Shown piece by piece: positions 1-6,602 of a stretch of DNA of 10,936 nucleotides. The position numbers were made by a program, and so were the translations under genes. Where the stretch lies: positions 1 to 10,936 of the forward strand of contig JAHFTM010000032.1 of assembly GCA_023269335.1 (NCBI GenBank), in the 5' to 3' direction. Position 1 is the first letter of the stretch. Every line of letters starts with the position of its first letter. The notes beneath the pieces were generated by a model. It was not told the origin of the DNA, made no database searches, and saw only the letters and a program-made list of their open reading frames with translations. This stretch comes from Chlamydiia bacterium. Lineage in GTDB: Bacteria > Chlamydiota > Chlamydiia > Chlamydiales > FEN-1388.

Positions 1-1
1 T

Positions 2-838
2 ATTTTGCGAAAAGGTTCTAACAGAATTGTTAGACTTGCAAAAAGTGATGGGCAATTGGCCACAGGTGTAGTCCCGAACCTCACTCGAAGCCTCGTGCTT
101 ATTGAACAGGAGGATCCCTACTCTACCGCCCCAGTGGTTGTGACGCTCAATAACACAAGCTATGACGGGAGAAACCCATATAATAAGAAACATCTTCGCG
201 ATTCGGTCCCCTATAATAAGCACTCGATTTATGTGACAGAGATTCCTCAGGTAGGCTCGACAGAAATATGGGAGATTATCAATCTTACACCGGATGCTCA
301 CCCCATTCATATTCACCTGATTCAATTTCAAATATTGAATAGACAGGCTTTTTATGTCGGAAACATCGCACCTCCCTTTACTTGTACAGGCTCTTATCGA
401 GATCTTTATGAGAATCTCTGGAATGCCTATCGAAAACGTCCTTCAGGTGTACCTCCAGGAACAGTGTACACTTATGGACCGCCTCTACGCTATTTAAGTA
501 CTTCAAAACTAGGTGGTAATCCTGATGTAACACCCTTCTTATTAGGTTCTACTCTCTCGTGCGATCCCAATGAATTTGGCTGGAAGGATACGGTGAAAAT
601 GTACCCTGGCACTGTGACTCGCATTGCTGTTCGCTGGTCTCCTCAAACTATTCCGGTTGGGCATGTGAAAGCAGGTCATAATCGGTTTACATTTGACCCA
701 ACTGCCAAGCTTGGTGTTAAAAACGATGGTTTTGGCTATCCCGGTGGTGGTGGCTACGTATGGCACTGCCATATTTTAGATCATGAAGACAACATGATGA
801 TGCGTCCTTTTCAAGTAAGTAATTCTTCTCAACGCTAA
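2..838 (+). CDS. Multicopper oxidase, CotA/bilirubin-oxidase-like, C-terminal part (5' end outside window)
   Basis: The gene is cut by the left edge. The frame is open from base 2, and the TTG at 5 is unlikely to be the real start because only the C-terminal half of a CotA-type laccase is here. Counting from that TTG, the copper ligands are plain: HPIHIH (His99, His102, His104) and HCHILDHEDNMM, giving His254, Cys255 (type 1 copper), His256, His260 and the axial Met265. The segment GWKDTV before the last beta strands and the ending MMRPF match CotA. Such enzymes oxidise phenols, bilirubin, Mn(II) or Cu(I) and reduce O2 to water. Between the two ligand clusters there is a long insert (about residues 118-190) compared with Bacillus CotA, and another Gly-rich one (about 217-250). 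Whether it is exported cannot be judged without the N-terminus. The family is certain, the substrate unknown. Confidence 0.9.
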   Translation: MLRKGSNRIVRLAKSDGQLATGVVPNLTRSLVLIEQEDPYSTAPVVVTLNNTSYDGRNPYNKKHLRDSVPYNKHSIYVTEIPQVGSTEIWEIINLTPDAHPIHIHLIQFQILNRQAFYVGNIAPPFTCTGSYRDLYENLWNAYRKRPSGVPPGTVYTYGPPLRYLSTSKLGGNPDVTPFLLGSTLSCDPNEFGWKDTVKMYPGTVTRIAVRWSPQTIPVGHVKAGHNRFTFDPTAKLGVKNDGFGYPGGGGYVWHCHILDHEDNMMMRPFQVSNSSQR

Positions 839-900
839 AACAAAGTGAATTTAAAGACAAAATTTAAGACAATTGTAAAACTAATCGTAGAAAAATAAAT

Positions 901-907
901 AGGAGAG
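901..907 (+). promoter_or_regulatory. Ribosome binding site of the small Cys-rich protein
   Basis: AGGAGAG lies five bases before the ATG at 913 and fixes that start. It is one of the strongest Shine-Dalgarno matches in the window. Confidence 0.75.
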
Positions 908-912
908 TATTC

Positions 913-1389
913 ATGGTAAACACAACAGGAAACGAAGCTTCAAATAGCGCTTATGCGCGTTTGTGGGAAAAGGGCCCCGAGACAACTGACACTCAATTAG
1001 CAGTGGCACCACTTCCACCACAAGCAACTGACTCTCTCCAATCAATGGAAGAGCCAAAGACGCAGCTCCCAAAAAAAACTGAAACAGCTCTACTGAATCA
1101 ACTTGTGCAGATTGATAGGCAATCAAGAAACTGCTGTACAGCTCTTTTGTGTGGCATTGTTGGCTTTATTCCCAGCGTAATTGCCTGTTTTTTTGTTGGC
1201 ATTGCTGATTTTTTGAGTAGTGGCTTTGAGAACAGCTGTGAGCTTACAAGAACTAAAACTCTAGCGTGCTGGGAATGTTTCCTTCCTTCGAAAATGCAGC
1301 AAAAAAAAGCTCTTATTCAATCGTATCGAGAGAAAAATTTTACTATCAGTAAGAATGAAGAAGATCGGTTATTAGGTCTTAAAAAATAA
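913..1389 (+). CDS. Hypothetical Cys-rich protein with one hydrophobic block, Inc-like in outline
   Basis: I do not recognise this 158-residue protein. Its start is well supported by AGGAGAG just upstream. Residues 1-70 are polar with a Pro/Thr-rich part and no signal peptide. Residues 75-101 form a hydrophobic block split by a short turn (GFIPS). After it comes a Cys-containing stretch with CWECF at 119-123, then a Lys/Glu-rich C-terminus. Seven cysteines cluster on and around the hydrophobic block (CC at 74-75, then 80, 92, 109, 119, 122). Chlamydial inclusion membrane (Inc) proteins are defined by a bilobed hydrophobic segment of about 40 residues flanked by cytosolic parts. This block is shorter, about 27 residues, so it is either a single membrane helix or a short hairpin. 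It follows the multicopper oxidase by 74 bases on the same strand and could be co-transcribed. An Inc-like role is a guess. Confidence 0.7.
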   Translation: MVNTTGNEASNSAYARLWEKGPETTDTQLAVAPLPPQATDSLQSMEEPKTQLPKKTETALLNQLVQIDRQSRNCCTALLCGIVGFIPSVIACFFVGIADFLSSGFENSCELTRTKTLACWECFLPSKMQQKKALIQSYREKNFTISKNEEDRLLGLKK

Positions 1390-1424
1390 CTGCTGTAGTG
1401 AACTACTAGAATCATTCGTATAAC

Positions 1425-2258
1425 TTATTTCATCCCTCTCGCTGCGCGGTACGCATGGTAGTTAGAGGGATGAGCATTCCAAACTGGATCGTTAAGACTG
1501 CTTATACGAAGATAGGGCATTTTCTCTACTGAGGCTACTGTATGGATGAATTTTTCATCACCTAGATACATGCCGACATGGTTGATTTTCTGTGCATTTT
1601 TTCCCCAGAAAATGAGATCTCCTACTTGAAGCTCTGCAATTTCAATCGTACGAAACCCTTCCCAATTGATTTGATCTTTTGAATCGCGAGGAAGTGCCAC
1701 TCCCATCTGCCGATAGAGCATCTGCACAAAGCCCGAGCAGTCATAGCCAAAGCTTGATCTACCGCCCCAAGTGTAGGGAAGCCCTAAAAACTGCCGGCTA
1801 AACGTGCCTAATTCTTGACGACTGAGCCTCTTTGTCTCAAAGGTCACATCACCTCGTTGTATAAAGCCATAGGTAGCATCAGGCAGCCTCACTTTTAGCC
1901 AGCGCTGATTACCCTGAGGAAGCTCTTCGATAAGCTCAAGGCGACTTTCAAATGGAAGCGTGAGTATTGGCCCACGCTCAGTGTCAGTAACACTATACAG
2001 GTGGGCAGCTAAACGGGCGACAACTACAGTTGGCATCGCTCGTGGTGATGATGAAGTGTACACTGCCTCATTTTTTGTCCAACCTACATAATGGTCGGCA
2101 AGTGTTTCAATCTTTAGCCATAAATCTTGACTTTCAAGAACATGCACCTGCTCGGAAAAAATTGCCTGTGATACGATTACTGCATCATCTTCTGGTCTTT
2201 CTCGCATCGTCGCAACAGGCACGCTAATCATCTGAATAACCCGTAAAAATGAATTCAT
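1425..2258 (-). CDS. NlpC/P60 family peptidase with SH3b domains (YkfC-like gamma-D-Glu endopeptidase)
   Basis: Cysteine peptidase expected to cut the gamma-D-glutamyl-diamino-acid bond in peptidoglycan stem peptides. From the ATG at 2258 (277 residues), residues about 10-70 and 78-140 look like two bacterial SH3 domains, and about 145-265 is the NlpC/P60 domain. Its motifs are clear: LPYTWGGRSSFGYDCSGFVQ with catalytic Cys174, INHVGMYLG with His227, and His239 in FIHTV. No signal peptide is seen, as in cytosolic YkfC-type enzymes that recycle muropeptides; chlamydiae use an NlpC/P60 enzyme to degrade their own peptidoglycan. In-frame starts are TTG 2267, ATG 2258 and ATG 2231. None has a strong ribosome site. 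I chose 2258 because it lies about 24 bases past the predicted transcription start. The F-box-like gene lies 69 bases upstream on the same strand. Confidence 0.9.
   Translation of the reverse strand: MNSFLRVIQMISVPVATMRERPEDDAVIVSQAIFSEQVHVLESQDLWLKIETLADHYVGWTKNEAVYTSSSPRAMPTVVVARLAAHLYSVTDTERGPILTLPFESRLELIEELPQGNQRWLKVRLPDATYGFIQRGDVTFETKRLSRQELGTFSRQFLGLPYTWGGRSSFGYDCSGFVQMLYRQMGVALPRDSKDQINWEGFRTIEIAELQVGDLIFWGKNAQKINHVGMYLGDEKFIHTVASVEKMPYLRISSLNDPVWNAHPSNYHAYRAARGMK
1431..1472. repeat. Inverted repeat at the 3' end of the NlpC/P60 gene
   Basis: Perfect 9-base arms CATCCCTCT (1431-1439) and AGAGGGATG (1464-1472) are separated by 24 bases. The hairpin includes the last codons of the peptidase gene and sits between two convergent genes, where a shared terminator would be expected. 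There is no clear T-tract on either strand, so a terminator role is only possible. Confidence 0.35.
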
Positions 2259-2288
2259 AAGTAACAAATTCTATCCAACTTTATCGGC

Positions 2289-2317
2289 ATTGTAGGGCAC
2301 AGTCTATTTATTCACAA
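2289..2317 (-). promoter_or_regulatory. Sigma-70-type promoter of the NlpC/P60 gene
   Basis: On the minus strand, -35 TTGTGA (2317-2312) and -10 TACAAT (2294-2289) are separated by exactly 17 bases. They match the consensus at 4 and 5 of 6 positions. The predicted transcription start near 2282 leaves a leader of about 24 bases before ATG 2258. The peptidase can therefore be transcribed independently of the gene upstream. Confidence 0.55.
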
Positions 2318-2327
2318 ATGGCGTAAA

Positions 2328-3059
2328 TTAGCGTCGCACATCTCTTGCTGTGCGTAGTTCCATTTCACAGAGTAACTCTTGAAGTCGCCTATAGTCCAAG
2401 GTAAGCCGCCTCAATTCGAGGAGTGATTTTGGAAGTAGTTTGCTATAGCGTTGAAAAGAATTTTCGTCTTCACGAGTCTTTTTTGGTGAACGCATCAACT
2501 CTCGGTACTTCATATACATGGATTCAATGTCTTGCGTTTCGATTTCTCCCAGTGCTAGTTTTTCTCTCGCCCGCTCGAATTGCACTTTGACGATCCCAGT
2601 AATTGTAAGAAAAGGACGCTGAGGAAGAAGTAGTTGGATATCAGCTGTTGTAAAATGAACGCGTCCATTCAGCGAGGATCCCTCTACGTTAAGCATAGAG
2701 AGAAAAGGAAAATCACGTCCGATAGCTTGAAGCATGGCAGTCGTAATATCTTGATTTCTTATCTTGAGTGTTCTCTGTACACTAGCTTCGCTTTGAGCAC
2801 GTACTTTTACTACCTTGGGAAGAACATCAAGCAGGCCACCTGCTTGTTCAATCATTTCTTGGATTTCATCGCTTGGAATATAGCTTGAAATAAGAGCATT
2901 GATTTCTAGAGGCAGTAACCTTTGGGTATTGTCATTCCGAGTGACTTCTCGCCCAGCAAGTTTTTCCGGAAAAGTAGCCTGTTTCGATTGATCACCGACG
3001 CTCGTTGAACTTCCTTGAGTATCTAGGCTTGCTGCACGAGCGGGTTCGTGTATGTTCAT
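2328..3059 (-). CDS. Hypothetical protein with an F-box-like motif
   Basis: This 243-residue protein is not a family I can name. ATG 3059 is preceded by AAAGG (3072-3068) at eight bases. Residues 1-47 are polar and look unstructured. Residues 49-68 read LPLEINALISSYIPSDEIQE, which fits the start of an F-box (LP-x-E-hydrophobic-x-x-I-x-x-Y-hydrophobic-P), the Skp1-binding motif of eukaryotic ubiquitin ligases that also occurs in effectors of amoeba-associated bacteria. The later Trp/Val part of a full F-box is not visible. Residues 117-155 (FLSMLNVEGSSLNG, then TTADIQLLLPQRPFLT) resemble one leucine-rich-repeat unit, a usual partner of F-boxes. Residues 160-243 are Arg/Glu-rich and probably helical. 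There is no signal peptide or membrane segment. The gene is divergent from the TPR gene and lies 69 bases upstream of the peptidase on the same strand. The F-box reading is an inference. Confidence 0.75.
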   Translation of the reverse strand: MNIHEPARAASLDTQGSSTSVGDQSKQATFPEKLAGREVTRNDNTQRLLPLEINALISSYIPSDEIQEMIEQAGGLLDVLPKVVKVRAQSEASVQRTLKIRNQDITTAMLQAIGRDFPFLSMLNVEGSSLNGRVHFTTADIQLLLPQRPFLTITGIVKVQFERAREKLALGEIETQDIESMYMKYRELMRSPKKTREDENSFQRYSKLLPKSLLELRRLTLDYRRLQELLCEMELRTARDVRR

Positions 3060-3208
3060 GACAAAAACCTTTATTTATAATAAATTATTAATTATAAATA
3101 GTAATTATATTTCAAATAACGGTTTTTGTAAATAAATTATCTCTATTAATTAATCGAATAAATTTTTACAATTCCACCGAATTTTTGTAAAATTAAGGAA
3201 TTATAGAT
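3060..3208. promoter_or_regulatory. AT-rich divergent control region between the F-box-like and TPR genes
   Basis: This 149-base region is extremely AT-rich and shared by two divergent genes. It holds several symmetric elements: arms ACAAAAACC (3061-3069) and GGTTTTTGT (3121-3129); arms TTTTACAA (3164-3171) and TTGTAAAA (3185-3192); and a TAATAA-A-TTATTA palindrome (3078-3090). The sequence TTTTTGTAAA occurs directly at 3123-3132 and 3182-3191, and ACAAAAA at 3061-3067 is its partial complement. For the TPR gene there is TTTACA (3165-3170), 17 bases, TAAAAT (3188-3193). That would start transcription inside the ribosome site AAGGAA (3195-3200), so it is doubtful. Confidence 0.5.
3104..3132 (-). 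promoter_or_regulatory. Sigma-70-type promoter of the F-box-like gene
   Basis: On the minus strand, -35 TTTACA (3132-3127) and a perfect -10 TATAAT (3109-3104) are separated by 17 bases. The expected transcription start near 3097 gives a leader of about 38 bases before ATG 3059. The -35 box overlaps one copy of the TTTTTGTAAA repeat, so a factor binding that repeat could block it. Confidence 0.55.
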
Positions 3209-4555
3209 ATGAGTATAGAGCCTACCCTCACGCAGCTTCCAGTTCAAGTAGTTCAAGATCTTGTGTGCCCTCTCACTAAAAAAACATTTCGAAGTCTCAT
3301 AGATAAATCTCTTTTCCATCAGGTACCACGTCCCTACGTGCTTGCCATGATTGTTAAAAAAGATGGCCAGCCACTCATAGTTGATGGTGTTGCCTTACAA
3401 ACTTCTAACAGAACGTATGAAAAAGTGCATTATTATGCTGTAGGAGACAAAGAGCTCGGTATTTTTTCTTTAGGTATAGTAAATCAAAAAACTCCGCCTT
3501 TTGAAAAGGCCCTAATTTTAGCAAGCTCGTGTAACAAATCAGAAGAAGTGAGTGAAGCCAGAAGATTTTTACTTCTTAGCAAAGGCATACTTCCTGATTT
3601 GGCACTTCATATCTGTGCATGGACATTGGCAGATGAGCCTTGTAATACTGCGGTACTTGCTAAAGCAGGCGATATTATGAGGAGTAAGGGTGACTTAGTA
3701 AAAGCTGAAAAGTTATTTAAAATAGCGCTGAAGTTGAATCAAGCTTGTGCTTTTTGCTGGGCATCGCTTGGGTGTCTTTATAAGATTAAAGGACAGCTGG
3801 GAAAAGCCTATGGCTTATTTTCAAAAGCGCTTCAAATAGAACCAGAGAATCAAGAAATCCAAACCCTCTTTGAAAATTTTTTACAGCAAGATGCAGCTCT
3901 CGTTGGTCTGAGGGCTCATCTTGGGCTGTGCACAGATTTACTTCCTATATCTACGGGGCTTGGTGAGATCTGCAAGCAGATAGGCCGCTTCCAAGAGAGC
4001 GTAGAGCATTTCCACATAGCTCAAATGATAGCTCCTGAAAATGGAGCAGTGCTTGCATTTCTAGCAAACAGCCTTCGCCATGTGATGATCAATGAGGGGG
4101 TGACAGAAAAAAAGCTCAATCAGGCTCAGATGTACTTTGAAAAAGCGATCGTTTGTGGTTTTGATAATTCTTTTGCTAGATCAAGGCTTGCAGATATTTA
4201 CAGAGTGCAAAAAAAAGATAATGAAGCGATTTTTCATTGCAGAGCTGCTTTAGAATTAAATCCACGGGATGCATTTGCACAAATGCTTTTGGGCAAGTTG
4301 GCGATGAACATGATGCAGTTTGGACTAGCAGAAGCATGTTTCAGAAATCTTATAGCCTTAAAACCAGGCTGGACGGTGGGCTATGAGATGTTAGGTGACT
4401 TTCATACTTATGAAAAAGCCAGGAGCGAAGATGCAGAACGCTTATATAAAAAAGCACTGGCGCTTGATCCAAATAACAAAAGCGCTCTGAAAAAACTCCA
4501 GAAGGTCATTCGGGAAAAAATAGATGAGAATGCTGTCGAGCAGTTTTTAGCATAG
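3209..4555 (+). CDS. Tetratricopeptide-repeat (TPR) protein
   Basis: A 448-residue protein with a unique N-terminal part (about 1-145) and roughly seven TPR units. The units are near 147-180, 181-214, 247-279, 280-320, 321-354, 355-388 and 389-424. Typical signatures are KAEKLFKIALKLN, KAYGLFSKALQIEPEN, NEAIFHCRAALELNPRD and AERLYKKALALDPNN. TPR arrays are protein-binding scaffolds, used in chlamydiae for type III secretion chaperones and for effectors. The N-terminus has VCPLTKKTF at 19-27 and NRTYEK at 67-72, which recall the CPIT and TYE corners of a U-box, but their spacing is too long for a normal U-box and I do not assign one. There is no signal peptide or membrane segment. ATG 3209 is preceded by AAGGAA (3195-3200). 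The gene is divergent from the F-box-like gene and shares its control region. Confidence 0.85.
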   Translation: MSIEPTLTQLPVQVVQDLVCPLTKKTFRSLIDKSLFHQVPRPYVLAMIVKKDGQPLIVDGVALQTSNRTYEKVHYYAVGDKELGIFSLGIVNQKTPPFEKALILASSCNKSEEVSEARRFLLLSKGILPDLALHICAWTLADEPCNTAVLAKAGDIMRSKGDLVKAEKLFKIALKLNQACAFCWASLGCLYKIKGQLGKAYGLFSKALQIEPENQEIQTLFENFLQQDAALVGLRAHLGLCTDLLPISTGLGEICKQIGRFQESVEHFHIAQMIAPENGAVLAFLANSLRHVMINEGVTEKKLNQAQMYFEKAIVCGFDNSFARSRLADIYRVQKKDNEAIFHCRAALELNPRDAFAQMLLGKLAMNMMQFGLAEACFRNLIALKPGWTVGYEMLGDFHTYEKARSEDAERLYKKALALDPNNKSALKKLQKVIREKIDENAVEQFLA

Positions 4556-4891
4556 CTCGTGTAAGGATAGGGCACATAGATGTGGCTTACTTGTTTCCAT
4601 TCGTGCGCCTGCCTTTGCCAAATGTTCATTCCTTGAAATTGATGAGCAAGCTTCATCTGATGATGCAGCTCTCACGTGTAAAGTAAATTATTTAACTTAA
4701 GAGTAAAGCAGTTGCTTTTTTACTGAACTGAATTTTTCAACAAAGCCTAATAAACGACTTACCTCATTCATAAATGAAGATGACTACTAATTAGATCTCT
4801 TAGCTAATAAGTACCTATTTTACGTTGGAAAAATAGAGTAAACGTAATAAAATTTGCCCCGTCAAAAAAATTAAATTCCCATAGGTTATAT
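4556..4891. other. Intergenic gap between the TPR and HTH-repeat genes
   Basis: This 336-base gap holds no supportable gene. Just after the TPR stop codon is a stem-loop, GTAAG (4561-4565) with CTTAC (4586-4590) around CACAT-AG-ATGTG (4573-4584). It is followed only by TTGTTT, so it is a weak terminator candidate. The distal part carries the promoter of the next gene and an inverted repeat, TTACGTT (4820-4826) and AACGTAA (4841-4847), lying across that promoter. I see nothing recognisable in 4600-4800. Confidence 0.5.
4825..4853 (+). promoter_or_regulatory. Promoter of the HTH-repeat gene, overlapped by an inverted repeat
   Basis: -35 TTGGAA (4825-4830) and -10 TAAAAT (4848-4853) are spaced by 17 bases, with 4 and 5 of 6 consensus positions. 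The start near 4860 gives a leader of about 32 bases before ATG 4892. The inverted repeat TTACGTT (4820-4826)/AACGTAA (4841-4847) covers the start of the -35 box and most of the spacer, where an operator would sit. The encoded protein is itself DNA-binding-like, so autoregulation is possible. Confidence 0.5.
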
Positions 4892-6157
4892 ATGAGTTCT
4901 ATTTCAGCTAGTTCTAGTTCTGTATCAGCTGCTTTGTCTAGTTCTATACTTGATTCTCTTCAGCAAGAAGATGTGATGACACAACCAGCAAGCTCTATTA
5001 AGAAAAAATCGTCCCCAAAATTAACCCAAGAAATTGTGGATAAAATAAAGGCACAACTCCCTGACATTACATCCAAAAAAATTTCTCAAAGATCTGTAGC
5101 TCGAGAGCATGGACTTACTGTAAAAGTGACAAAACGAGTCATTGAAAAATTGAACAATGGAGAAGATCCCCTTGAGAAAAAATTTCATCATAAAGTAACG
5201 GAAAAAATAGTGAAGCTAGTAAAAGAGCGACGAGAACTAATCGAATCTGAGAAGATGAGTTATAACAAAGCTGGAAAAGAGTGCGGAATTACTGCAGACA
5301 CCGTTAAAAAGATAGTGAAACTGCTACAGGAAGGAAAAGATCCGACCCAGCGAAAAGTAACTCAAAAAGTGACCGAAAAAATCTGGAAAAAAGTAGTGGA
5401 ACTCCATCAAGAGGGTAAATTAAGCCACACTGTAATAGCTGAAAAGGTAAAAATTGCTAAAACTCAAGTGAGCGATATCATTAGAAAGCATACCGATGGT
5501 GAGTCTTTTTCAAAAAGACGACCCGCTCAAAAGATAACAGAGCTGATGATTGAACAAGTAAAGAATTTGCGTCCTAAAATCGAAGCAAAAAAACTTTCGC
5601 AGAAAGCCGCCGCTTTACAGTGCAACATTACTGAAGCAACATTTTCAAAAATATTCAGAAAACTAACAAAAGGTGAGAATCCTCTTGAGAGGCGAGTAGC
5701 TAGGCAAGTAACAGATAAAGATGTAGAGAATGTAAAAAAATTTCTCCCTTTGATCAAAAATGGGGAGATCACTCAGCGAGCAGCAGCTGAAAAATGTAGT
5801 ATTTCTGAAACTAGCTTTTCCCATATAAAAGGAACAATAGAAAAAGGACAGAATCCCACTCAGAAAAAATCAGCTACTACAATAACCGAGGCAATGCTCA
5901 AAAAAATGAAAGCTATGCTTCCCGCCTTCGACGATGGAACACTACTCGCAAAAGATGCTGCAGAGACACTTAAAATTTCTCTTCAGTCTTTTCATGAACA
6001 CATAAAAAAAGTGCGTCCTAAACCTTCTGTGGAGTCTGACTCAGAGTTAGAGAAATCATCATCAAGTTCTTCTGAAAAAGCCGCAATCAAGAAGAAATCA
6101 AAAGAAAGATTACCTGATGAAACTGAAACTGAGTCGGAGTCAGAATCAAGCGAGTAA
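4892..6157 (+). CDS. Protein of six tandem ~58-residue helix-turn-helix-like repeats with acidic Ser tail
   Basis: I know no named family for this 421-residue protein. Residues 1-42 are Ser-rich. Six repeats follow with starts at 43, 101, 159, 214, 272 and 330: five span 55-58 residues and the last is cut at about 374. Each opens with [KQT]-[VIL]-T-[EDQ], has a charged helix, then a core like KLSQKAAALQCNITEATFSK with the shape of a helix-turn-helix (SQ-x-x-A-A, then C-x-I-[ST]-x-x-[TS]-[FV]), and closes with a linker such as GEDPLEKK, GKDPTQRK or GENPLERR. The tail (375-421) is Ser/Glu-rich around a basic cluster KKKSKER (400-406). Repeats are Lys-rich, as for DNA contact. No signal peptide, membrane segment or catalytic motif is seen. 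A multi-module DNA-binding protein is inferred: a secreted nuclear effector (Ser-rich start, NLS-like cluster) or a bacterial chromosome protein. The ribosome site is weak (TAGG). Confidence 0.85.
   Translation: MSSISASSSSVSAALSSSILDSLQQEDVMTQPASSIKKKSSPKLTQEIVDKIKAQLPDITSKKISQRSVAREHGLTVKVTKRVIEKLNNGEDPLEKKFHHKVTEKIVKLVKERRELIESEKMSYNKAGKECGITADTVKKIVKLLQEGKDPTQRKVTQKVTEKIWKKVVELHQEGKLSHTVIAEKVKIAKTQVSDIIRKHTDGESFSKRRPAQKITELMIEQVKNLRPKIEAKKLSQKAAALQCNITEATFSKIFRKLTKGENPLERRVARQVTDKDVENVKKFLPLIKNGEITQRAAAEKCSISETSFSHIKGTIEKGQNPTQKKSATTITEAMLKKMKAMLPAFDDGTLLAKDAAETLKISLQSFHEHIKKVRPKPSVESDSELEKSSSSSSEKAAIKKKSKERLPDETETESESESSE
5018..6013 (+). repeat. Six tandem coding repeats (174-base period)
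   Basis: Units begin at 5018, 5192, 5366, 5531, 5705 and 5879. Spacings are 174, 174, 165, 174 and 174 bases; the third unit is three codons short and the sixth is truncated near 6013. The repetition is clear in protein but weak in DNA, so the duplications are old and the fold has been kept by selection. Linker ends alternate: units 1 and 4 have DPLEKK/NPLERR, while units 2 and 5 have DPTQRK/NPTQKK. That suggests duplication of a block of about three units. Confidence 0.8.
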
Positions 6158-6187
6158 GCAACAAGCTGAAGAGGCCAGAGCGATCTG

Positions 6188-6216
6188 CGAAAGAGTCTTG
6201 ATGAGAGGCTCTTTCG
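6188..6216 (+). terminator. Stem-loop after the HTH-repeat gene, possible terminator
   Basis: CGAAAGAGTCTT (6188-6199) pairs with GAGGCTCTTTCG (6205-6216) over 12 positions, two of them G-T pairs, around the loop GATGA. It begins 31 bases after the stop codon. The following bases are TAAAAGATAC, without a T-tract, so it may protect the transcript 3' end or work with Rho rather than act as an intrinsic terminator. Confidence 0.4.
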
Positions 6217-6595
6217 TAAAAGATACTACGCTGCAGACAGACAGTCACTGCAAGGCAGCAGAACATTTACAAAAAAACAGAGTGTGCATAAATCATCTGT
6301 ATGCTACAATGATCCTGTAAATTAAAAGCGTAGATGCGTAAAAACCGCATCCATAGCTGAATCAACTAAAGAAATTAAGTTGTTAAGCATGTTATTTGTG
6401 AAAAAGGTTATTCGTTCGTGAAAGTTGTTCTTCTTAATTCCTATCTTGTACCTCTTCTATTTGAGACTATCTCTTGTGAATCATCTTACTCTTACTAAAG
6501 TCTCGCATACTTTTTCACATCGTCATTTAATTTTCAGAAGCAATCTGTATCTTTTCCAGAATTTGGAAAAAACAATAAAATTGCAAAACACTCGT

Positions 6596-6602
6596 AAAGG
6601 AG
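6596..6602 (+). promoter_or_regulatory. Ribosome binding site of the RRM protein
   Basis: AAAGGAG lies ten bases before ATG 6613, with an A/T-only spacer. The match to the Shine-Dalgarno consensus is near perfect and suggests strong translation. Confidence 0.75.

Noticed and set aside
3165..3193. Promoter TTTACA-17-TAAAAT for the TPR gene
   Set aside because: Good boxes, but the start would fall in the ribosome site and the boxes are part of an inverted repeat in AT-rich DNA; not listed separately.
4408..4656. Minus-strand frame of 82 codons at the end of the TPR gene
   Set aside because: Mostly antisense to the last TPR units; no ribosome site or motif.
6117..6320. Open frame of 67 codons overlapping the end of the HTH-repeat gene
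   Set aside because: No ribosome site, starts inside the acidic tail coding sequence, and runs through the hairpin at 6188-6216.
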